Assembly: GCA_905221605.1 (NCBI GenBank)
Contig: CAJNDS010002748.1
Coordinates: forward strand, 62,001-126,000
DNA: 64,000 bases
Direction: 5' to 3'
DNA from: Symbiodinium natans
Lineage: Eukaryota; Sar; Dinophyceae; Suessiales; Symbiodiniaceae
Both the position numbers and the translations under genes were made by a program. Numbering within the stretch: position 1 is the first letter of the stretch; each line of letters starts with the position of its first letter. This document shows, in pieces, positions 27,930-36,400 of this stretch. The notes beneath the pieces were generated by a model that saw nothing but the letters and a program-made list of their open reading frames with translations, was not told the DNA's origin and made no database searches.

Positions 27930-29060
27930 GTCTTTAAAACCTTACCGATTAAGAGAGTAAGGTTTGGAAGAGAAGGCCCGAAACTCGAGAGGGTTTAAGG
28001 CTTAATCCCCGAGCCTTAGAGCCTCTAGGGTTTAGGCTTAAACCTTTCTTAAACCCTAAACCTTGAAACCTCATACATAGGGTTTCAAGGTTAAGCAATT
28101 AAACTTAACTCCTTATCCTTTAAAATCCTATGGTGAAGGTTTAAAGGTTTAGGGTTTAAGATTTAGGCATGTAAACTTAAGCCTGCAATTAACCTACACC
28201 CTTAACCTTAAAGCCTTACGGTTGAGGGGGGTAAGGGCTAAAGGTTTAGGGTTTCAGATTGAAGCATTTAAACCTAAGGCCATAAAGTTTAAACATTAAG
28301 GGTTTAAGGCTTAGGCATTTACACCTTGACTAGCCTTTGGGAATAAGGGAAGGTTTTCGTTCCTTAAATAGATGTCACTACATTCTAAAGAGCGGGATCA
28401 CCTATTAGTTTAGGGACTGGCGAATAACAAGGTCTACGCCTCGTGGGGGTGCACTACAACGCTCCTCTTTAAGATTAGAGATTTAGGGACTAAGATTTGG
28501 GATCCTCCCGCTTTAGGGCCTGTTGGAATATAGTGAGAGGTGAGAGCCACCCACCTCATGGTTTACGCAATAGGATTTGGGGAATAAGAGTACGGCAATA
28601 CGATTTAGGGAACAAGATTTAAACAGCTGTTGCTGAGCAGTCTTTTGAAATTTTAAGATTTAGGGGCCCAGCTCTTTAGGACTTGGCGAAAAGGGTTTCG
28701 GATTCAAGGACGTCCCGCTCCAGGGCTTAGGGAATACGCTTAAGGAAATAGTATTATAAGGGAAAAAGATTTAGGATTAAGATTCGATAGGATTTAGAAG
28801 CTCTTTTAGGGGCTCTCCTCTGTAGGCTTCAAAGACCATTTTTTGAGGCTTAGGGAATAGGACTTCGGGCTGAATAAGATTTAGGGAACAAGATTTAAGG
28901 ATCCCACTCTATAGGACTTAAAACGAAAAGGACTTTGGGTTTAGGGACCGTCTTGTTATGGTTTAGGGAATAAGTTTTGGGAGTAAAATTCAAGGAGTAA
29001 GACAGTAAGATATAGGGATCCTGCTCTTTGGGATGTAGCGAAAAGAAATTTGGGAATAGG
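27930..29060. repeat. Second degenerate telomere-like tract (GGTTTAGGGTTTAAG type)
   Basis: Dispersed GGTTTAGGG, CCTAAACC and GATTTAGGGA words occur in both orientations. It is less regular than the tract at 23486-24250. No gene is visible. Confidence 0.7.
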
Positions 29061-29209
29061 GTTGGCTTTTAAGGATTTGAATAGGGAATAGGGCGAGTTT
29101 CTATAAGATTTTTAGGGGCTCTTCTAGGGGCTCTCCTCTGTAGGATATATGCGAGGTTGCCCGGCAATCAGTTTGGTATGTACATCCTGACGCTAGAAGG
29201 GCCACAAAA

Positions 29210-29411
29210 CCATGGATCCATGAGGGGGGGGGGGGGGGGGTGCATATATATATATATATGTATACATTGTGCAGATAATACACATATAATAGACATATAA
29301 TAGACATATAATAGACATATAATATACATATAATAGACATATGACACACATATAATATACATATAACATACATATCGCATACATATGATATACATATGAT
29401 ATACATAGAAT
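29210..29411. repeat. Poly-G / (TA)n composite and ATAGACATATA microsatellite, insertion target
   Basis: CCATGGATCCATGA is followed by about 18 G, then (TA)n, then ACATATAATAGACATATA-type repeats running up to the LTR at 29412. The same microsatellite resumes at 46502 beyond the other LTR, so the retrotransposon inserted into this tract. Confidence 0.92.
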
Positions 29412-29705
29412 TGTGAAGTCGACCAGCACTGGACTTGCACTAAGCCAATGCAATCGCAGCCCGGTCACGCTGTTTTACGACTTCGCGAGTTCAAGCACTT
29501 GTGCAGCTACGCCTGAGTGCGTCCGGTCGGACCGCACAGCAACCTAAGAGCTACTGTACGAAACTACCGTGCTCAAAGGCACAAGCTCGGTACTTGAGCC
29601 AAAACATTGGCATTGTTACGAATTGCAAAACTACACATGCAAGGGAAAACTACAAGCTGCACTAGCACTAAGCAAGCACTCCATGCATGTTTTGACCTGC
29701 TCACA
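29412..29705 (-). repeat. 3' LTR
   Basis: It is identical to 46208-46501 except A at 29667 versus G at 46463. The termini TGTGA...TCACA form a 5-bp inverted repeat. No TATA box or polyadenylation signal is obvious, which is usual for dinoflagellates. Confidence 0.95.
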
Positions 29706-29716
29706 TTCGCCCCTCA
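29706..29716 (-). other. Candidate polypurine tract
   Basis: Read on the - strand, the bases directly before the 3' LTR are GAGGGGCGAA, nearly all purine with one C. The position is right for plus-strand priming but the tract is short. Confidence 0.45.
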
Positions 29717-30356
29717 GCCGAGGCTTCCGGCTCACCAAGAGCTCATAGTGCGCCAAGCACTTCAGCAACGCGGCAAATGGGGTAGGGCGAGGGTGTCGCG
29801 TGCGACTCTGGTAGAGCCCGCACATCATGAGCATTGGCATGCGGCTTGGGCGGCAGCCTGCACTACCAAACGGACGCACGACGACAGCAGCCCTCAACGA
29901 CCCTAAACCACCCCAAGTCGCGAGCGCTCACCTTTATGCAGGCAGGCGAGGCTCCAGAGTACTGGGCAGGTCTTTATGCTGCTAGTGCAAAGCTATGGTA
30001 CAAATGGTACACTGTACACACTACCGGCCCTAAGCTACGGCTACGGCTACTCACCTATCCAGAACTACCCTACGGGCTACCGGACTCAGCGAGAGCCGCG
30101 CACATTGCTTGTGCCGCAGGCAGTGCAGCTCGCACGCGCTTCGGCGAGCGCACTGCCGCGACCAGGACACGGTCCGCAGCAGCCGCAACGGGCTGGGAAG
30201 AAAAGTGCGGGTAGGCAAAATGGGCAGGGAAAACCCCTGCCGCGGCTCTTCGCCCGCAAGCAAAACACAACCAAAAGAGGCTCGACAGCGTGCCGCGCTG
30301 TGATGCCTGAGAAATCGCGTGGAAGCCCCTTCCACGCCGCGCCGACTGGCCGCAGC
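29717..30356 (-). other. 3' untranslated internal region of the retrotransposon
   Basis: About 640 bases lie between the stop of the second frame and the polypurine tract. They contain one copy of the 18-bp interspersed motif (30162-30179). The open frames on either strand show no recognisable domain. Confidence 0.6.
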
Positions 30357-33005
30357 CTACTCGATACCCTGTGGAGCAGTGTTGGGGGCACGAGTGACGT
30401 TGCCAGCAACGTTGGAGCTACTGGCTCGCTCCAACTGAGGGCGCTTTGCGGCCGCCTCATCGAGGGAGAATGCCTCAGCCGACACCCTCTGGAAATCCTC
30501 GATGTAGGACTGCACGACTGAGTGCGTCTTGGGGACCTCAAGCTTAAGCCCTGCCTCCGCATTGGCCTTGCTGCTTGTGGTAAAATTGAGGCTCCCAATC
30601 AGCACCACCGCGCCATCAGGCCGCAGTAGGCAAAGGGCTTTGGCATGGTGCAGCCCTTGAATCCCGGTGCCTACCTTAGCCCCGCGGCCGTCGCGAGCAT
30701 AGGCGTCGCGCACGGATGTGCCACAACCCACCTTCACCTCGGCACCTGCGGCCCCCAAGCGTTTCAACGCTTGGCACTGAAGCTTGGTGCGGTGGCATTG
30801 TCCCATGTCGGCGACAATCCGAACGCTTGCGCCCTTGCCAAGCGACGCTTCGATTGCCTCGATGCAGGATGGGCAATCTAAGCTGTAAGCCCGGATGTAG
30901 ATCACATCCTCTGCTGCTCCAGACCCAAGCAGCGTCTGGGCGGCCTGAACGTATGGCCCGCCCGCAAGGAATTCCGCTTCTTTGACTGGAGAACTCCTAG
31001 CGGGGGCTGGGCCCTTGTTCCGCCGGCCTGGCGTACGCGCCACAATGGCAGTGGCGGCACGTTGCACGGAGCCGGACTGTGCGTGGGCCGCGCTCGCTCC
31101 ATCTGCTGGGGCCGCGGCCAGGTCACGACCCGCGAGCCCCTGAAAGCAGGAGAGCCCGCGGCTCTTGGCCGCCAGTTGGGAGAAACATCCTTCACTGTTT
31201 CCCAAACCCAACACAACCTTACCCTTAGCCAGGGTTTCGGAGGCGGTACTCCGAATGGAGTCTGTGAGCGCAGGACCCGCGCCTCGCTGGGCCGCGTGCA
31301 AAAACCCTAAGGAACGAGCGGTGTCCATTGCGGCATCGCAATGCCCGCAGCGTCCTTCTGCCAGGTAAGCACGACAGCCACAGGCAGCTGTCTCCTCCTT
31401 GAGGTGCACCCAAACCTTATGGGTCACCCCTTTCTTGGAGCTCACGACCTCAAACGTCGCTTCAGAGCCAAGGAGCTGAGACAGCCGCGCCTCAGGGGCC
31501 GCGGTGTTGCCATGTCGCATATGCGCAATCCGATTGGCAACGGCACGACTCACGTACCACAGAACAGCGCCGCACAAAATCACTACTACCAGAGTGATGG
31601 CTGTTCCGGCGACCCACACGGTCCGCCTGGCCCCATGGCCGATTTCCTCGACAACGTCGGCCGAAACCGTTGCAACCGCGTGCATGGAGTCCTCGACAAC
31701 ATGCACAACCCCGCGGTGCAACTGCAAGGCAATCGGCGCCGACGCTGCAGCCGCCAGGCCCCACCAGCCGTTGATGTTCCCGTTGAGGGCGTGCATCAAC
31801 CGATTGAGGAGCCCGCGACCCAGGAAAAAGGGGGTCCGCGGCGGAAGCGGAACACTTGGCGGCGGCCGGGCCGACCCGCACGGGAAAGCTGGGACCCAGC
31901 TTGTGCTTGGGCGGGGTTGGAGCGCGGCAACAATGCCCGCGGCGAAAGCGCCCCAGGCGTACTTGCCCCTCCCCTTGGGCTTGCCCTTGGCATCGGACTT
32001 GCCTCTGCCTTTCGGCTTGCCCTGGCCCTTGCCACGGGCGTCTGCCCAAGCACTCCAAGGGTCGCGGCCCTTCCCGTACGTCGCCTCTTCGCGACGTCTC
32101 TTGCCGCCCCTCTTCTTGTGTTTACTTCTAAGAAGAGGCTGGATGGTTTCCTGGTCCATCGCGCAGTTGGCCAGAAGGATCTCGTACTCCAGCTCGTCCT
32201 GGCTGCTCTCGGAGCCCGAGTCCCTCTCTTCGCCGCGCCGCGGATCAGGGATCCCGCGGGAAACGACCTCTGCCAAGCGGAGAGGCGTGCTGCACCGAAA
32301 GCACAGCTGCCTGAATGAAAGGTTCCATTCATAGCAGTTAGGGCACTGCCACCCTGCTATGCGGAGCGCCTCACTGATGTGATCATCGCGCTCCGCCTTC
32401 TCCGCCTGGCGCCGCTCCCGCTTCTTGGCGCGCTCGGCCGCCTGCGCCTCCTCGGCCGCCTGGAGGGCTTCAGCGAGTTCCTCATCACTGAGGAGCCTCG
32501 CGGCATCTGCCCGCGCTTGCTGTTCTTCAAGCTCTTCGGCAGAAAACCTCCGCCGCCATTGCTCCGGCGCGGTTTGGGGATCCACCTCCCACCACCCGAT
32601 GTCGATCCCATTGATCCATCGGCCGTCGCACGGGGCGCCCGCGTTCGGGCCGCCCGCGTGCGTGGTGAGGCACTGGTCCTCGGTGACCGGGTTAATGGCT
32701 TCGCAGAAGAAGCACCGCCAGCTGCCGTAGGGGTAAAAGCGGCCTTCGACGTAGGCTCGGTTGGCTGGGAGGGCGACTTCGTCCGCCTCATCCGCGGTGC
32801 CCTCTTCCATCTCAACCGAGACCTCCTCGTCTTTGACAACCTCCGTTTCCTCCTCCTGTTCCTCCTTGACCAGGGGCTCTTCCTCCTCCCGGCCAACTTT
32901 GAGGTGGGACTCAGTGCGAACCTCGGCGCGCATCAAAATGACGTCAAGGCGCGGCTGGGTCGCCCGCGAAGAAGGAGTCGATCTCCTTGGCATGGAGATC
33001 GTCAA
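30357..33005 (-). CDS. Retrotransposon second ORF: zinc fingers, membrane segment, SWIM finger, PLD-type nuclease domain
   Basis: This 882-residue frame sits where retroviruses place env but is not env-like. A Glu-rich segment (40-70) is followed by a Cys cluster with W96, C98, C101, C112 and C126. A RanBP2-type finger has W219, C221, C224, N228, C235 and C238. A Lys/Gly-rich basic stretch lies at 322-348, one hydrophobic helix at about 463-486, and a SWIM finger at C542, C544, C553, H555. A single-HKD phospholipase-D fold spans 698-835, with HAK at 787-789, D797 and GSLN at 804-807. Single-HKD proteins of the Nuc/Zucchini type act as dimeric nucleases, so nucleic-acid cleavage on a membrane is a reasonable inference. 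The listed Met may not be the true start, because coding-like sequence upstream lies in other frames (32944-33420). Confidence 0.85.
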   Translation of the reverse strand: MTISMPRRSTPSSRATQPRLDVILMRAEVRTESHLKVGREEEEPLVKEEQEEETEVVKDEEVSVEMEEGTADEADEVALPANRAYVEGRFYPYGSWRCFFCEAINPVTEDQCLTTHAGGPNAGAPCDGRWINGIDIGWWEVDPQTAPEQWRRRFSAEELEEQQARADAARLLSDEELAEALQAAEEAQAAERAKKRERRQAEKAERDDHISEALRIAGWQCPNCYEWNLSFRQLCFRCSTPLRLAEVVSRGIPDPRRGEERDSGSESSQDELEYEILLANCAMDQETIQPLLRSKHKKRGGKRRREEATYGKGRDPWSAWADARGKGQGKPKGRGKSDAKGKPKGRGKYAWGAFAAGIVAALQPRPSTSWVPAFPCGSARPPPSVPLPPRTPFFLGRGLLNRLMHALNGNINGWWGLAAAASAPIALQLHRGVVHVVEDSMHAVATVSADVVEEIGHGARRTVWVAGTAITLVVVILCGAVLWYVSRAVANRIAHMRHGNTAAPEARLSQLLGSEATFEVVSSKKGVTHKVWVHLKEETAACGCRAYLAEGRCGHCDAAMDTARSLGFLHAAQRGAGPALTDSIRSTASETLAKGKVVLGLGNSEGCFSQLAAKSRGLSCFQGLAGRDLAAAPADGASAAHAQSGSVQRAATAIVARTPGRRNKGPAPARSSPVKEAEFLAGGPYVQAAQTLLGSGAAEDVIYIRAYSLDCPSCIEAIEASLGKGASVRIVADMGQCHRTKLQCQALKRLGAAGAEVKVGCGTSVRDAYARDGRGAKVGTGIQGLHHAKALCLLRPDGAVVLIGSLNFTTSSKANAEAGLKLEVPKTHSVVQSYIEDFQRVSAEAFSLDEAAAKRPQLERASSSNVAGNVTRAPNTAPQGIE
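30501..30914 (-). other. PLD (single HKD) nuclease domain of the second ORF
   Basis: Residues 698-835 read VIYIRAYSLD and KGASVRIVADMGQ, then HHAKALCLL, D797 and GSLNFTTSS. This is the beta-strand/HxK/GSxN order of the PLDc_2 family. Seven residues separate K789 from D797, where four is usual; D797-x6-GS is canonical. The catalytic His and Lys are intact. Confidence 0.85.
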
Positions 33006-33420
33006 GAGGCGTCACCAGGTCCGGCGAGTAATCTCGCTTGGAGCGACGCTCGGCCAGGCGTCGCTGGACGTCGCCCTTCGGCGGCTCGAGGGCCCGCCCG
33101 CGCGGAGCGGCCTCCCGCGGAGGTCTCGGCTCGGCCTCCTCTTTGGGCTCGCTCTTGGGCGTGGACCCTCCACTGCTGCTCCCTGGAGGGGGGTCCAGCT
33201 CGGGGTCATCCCGGCGGATGGCTACCACCATAAATGTGGTGCGATCCATCCTCAAGCTGGATTCGGTCCCCTCGCTTCAGGAGCGGGACCCTCGAGTGAT
33301 CGTACCCGTTGGCTTTGTGGTACCTAATCACTCGGAGCATGGGCACCTCCCCATACCCACCGTCCTTTCCTCGGCGGAACAGCCGTCCCCGCCAGTCCTG
33401 ACGAAAAGGGTCAAGAGGTG
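32944..33420 (-). pseudogene. Frame-broken coding-like segment upstream of the second ORF
   Basis: Protein-like sequence continues through this interval but changes frame. 33420-33206 is open in one frame (ends HHIYGGSHPPG). 33255-32944 is open in the polyprotein frame (contains MVVAIRRDDPELDPPPG and ends FFAGDPAAP). The PLD ORF opens in the third frame. The simplest reading is that the N-terminal part of the second protein has been broken by two small indels in this copy, or that it is expressed by frameshifting or splicing. I have not joined the frames. Confidence 0.5.
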
Positions 33421-36400
33421 CGGAGGGGCTGATCCCCAGGTTGGGCGGAAGAGAGGCGCAACCCCGGGGGCGTCCTGACCATCGTCAGACACCTCTTCCC
33501 CGTCGGCGCCTTCCCCGGCCGCCCGACTCTCTCCCTCTCGGCGCAGTGTTTTGAGGGACTCCTCACGCTTGGTGATCTTCTCCAGCTTCACCATCGCAGT
33601 TCCCGCAACCTCCAGTATTTTCGACTGGAGCTTCTGCGCTCTCAGAAGAGCTTCGGACCGCGCGAGGTACTCCTTCGCGCTGGTGACCACTGACTGGCCG
33701 AGCACGAGGACTCCTTCCTCTGTGCTCTCGGCCTGGGCCCCACTAGCGGGCTCCTCGTCCTCCTTCACCTTGACCGCGGCTGGAGGCGCCCGCGTGTCGG
33801 GAAGATCCGAGCTGGAACTATCTTCCTCGACACCTGCAGCCTCCTGGGCTGCCTCTTCCTCGAGCGAGTCTTCGGCCTCGAGGACATTGGGGGCAGGGAT
33901 GTTGCGCCTAGGGTACACCTTGGGCTTCGCTGGAACGATCGAAGTCCTAGGAGTCCCTGAGGGACGCCCTTTGGCCTTAGGCGCGGCCTTCGGAGGGGTA
34001 ACAGGTTGGGCGGCCCCCGCGGCCATGACACGGCCCGCAGGGGCCAGCACAACCGTCGAGGAGCTCGCCGCGCCACTGCTGGCCGCAGCAGCTTGGGACG
34101 CTTGGACCGTGCCCAGTTTCGGTCCTCGCCCCAATGGCGGGTGTGGGCCCGCACTGGTGTCGCCTAAACTCTTTAGGTCGACACGCTGGACCAACCGATC
34201 CACTTCCAACTCAGCTATCAAGACTGAGTAGACAGGCGAGCCCTTGGGGAGTGCCCAGATGCGGGAAATGCCGGTGGCTCTAATCTGGCCAGTGAGGGCC
34301 ACCCCATCCGCTCCAGCATAGATGGGCACTCCGGCGTCCTGCAGGACCACCAGTGGGACTTCGACTATGCAAGTCGATCCGCGGCGGAACCCGCGCCTTC
34401 CGTCCTCCCACTGCGTGGGGCAGTGTCCTAGGACGTAGTGCACTCCGAGGCGGCCTCCCGGCCCGCCGCCGGGGATCAAGCCGTTCTGAATCAGGCTTGG
34501 CACGACATGCAGGTCCGTGCCGTGCCACATGGCCGGGCCATACTGATGTATGAGGTCGTCGATGGCCGTCTCACTTAGGCCCTCCATCATGAACCCCATC
34601 GGATGGCCGCAATCGGCAGAGTGGCCTTGGAAGGCACGAAGGAAACCAGCGTGCGAGGTATCCAACCTCGGTTTCCGCTGGTTGGCGTCGTGCGCGACCG
34701 CCTGGTTGTACTGGTTGATGGTGATGCCGAGTTGTTCGATCAACTCATCAACCGGGTAGAGGCCGCCCGGACCGAACCGGCCTCTGCAGCCACCTTCGCC
34801 GTGCCGCATGCATCGGACTAGCAGGCGCTGCACGTCGTCGATCGAGGGCGTTCCCTTTCGGCCCTTAGGGCCTGGGCTCTTGCTCTTGCCCCTGCCCTTC
34901 GATCCTCCTCCACCCATCGCGGCACTGAGGCCCGCGGCTTTGCTGGACCTCCGACGGGCGAGGAAAACCTGACGCGCCCTTGAGCGGCCAGGACACGGCC
35001 CGCTGCAAGGGGCCGGTGTGCAGTAGTGGTAGGCAGCCGCTCCCGCGCGGCCAGGGCACGGCCCGCAGCGGGGCCTTGTGGTTGACCACGAAGGTCCGGG
35101 GGACCGTTTGGTCGCTCCCGCGCGGTCTGGTCGCGACCCGCAGCGGGGCGCAGTGCACAGGCACGAACGCGGGGAGGCACTACCTACCCTAGGCTCTACA
35201 ACACACTTGAACCGCTGCGGCGGGGGTTTGGGGAGTTTGCTTAAGGTCAGGGCTTTGAGGCTTCTACGGCTTCTGCTTCGACCTTGGACCGAACCTCTAG
35301 GCCTGCTTGCAAGACACTGGCTACGGGACAAACGAACGAAGCTGCACGCGACGAACGACGAAAAATCCTTCTGCCCGCAGACCGGCGACCTGGGAAACGG
35401 CCCGCCCCAAAAACACCCGCCCTGAACACAGAAACACCCTAACAGCCCCAACATCCTGAGCATCAGAACGCGCGTGGGGTGATTCTGGTCCGAGCGCGCC
35501 GCGTCATGGTTCGCGCGCTTGGAGTTGTGCGCACCGCGAACGCCTAAGGCTTCAAGAGCAGACGACGCGCTCTGCGGAGCCGCGACTGCCCCCTTGGCGC
35601 ACGCTTCGCGCACCGCCCCCTCGGCTTGGGCATCAGTGAAAAACTGCCCATCAATGACCCTACCCGTCCTAACAGTAAGATCATCCACGTAGGCTATCCA
35701 CTCCTTGGTATACTTAAGGCGCCTACCTCTGCCGGGGGCATAGGCCCTATCAACCACAAAGTTGAAATCATCCGGGCCGTTAATCGGGCCAAAGGTGAGG
35801 CCGACAGGGAGATATTTCCCTGATCTTGCCACAATGGCCAACACCTCGCGAGCACGCTTGGTGTTCCTAATCTGATTAAACCCACTAACCGCATCCACGA
35901 AGGTATACCAAACCGAACCTACTGCGGCGGCGAGCACATCGCTGCCCCGCCGACAATAGTACGTGGAGCGCTTAATTCGGGCATTCACACGGCGGTAGTC
36001 AACCACCAAGCGTCGCTTCCTATGCCGCTTGTAGCTGGGCATTTCCTTGGTCGGAAACGGCGCAGATCCCCAAGCCGAGCTGCCGCGGATCAACTGACCC
36101 CGCTTGCATTCTTCTTCAAGCTTGTCGTCGACCCATTGCGCGGACTCGCCCCTCAGACTGTGAGGTTGGGACGAGACCGGCGGCCCGGTGGGGATGCAGT
36201 CATGGGCGAACTTCCTGACCGTGGTCCTGGTGGTGTCCTCCACCCAGAACCCAGCGGCCTTTCGCCGTATGACCTCCCTGACGGCTGCGATATCAGCATC
36301 GGTCAGCCCGGGTCTGGTTGGTCCAGGCTCGATCTTCAAACCCGACCATACGAGGTCTCTATAGGCCTCGGTGCGCCTAGGATCCTCCGCGACCTTCTCG

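Noticed and set aside
31341-33327. Long + strand frames opposite the second retrotransposon ORF
   Set aside because: They mirror the - strand coding sequence, which is GC-rich and keeps antisense frames open. No domain is seen, while the - strand has clear zinc-finger and PLD motifs.
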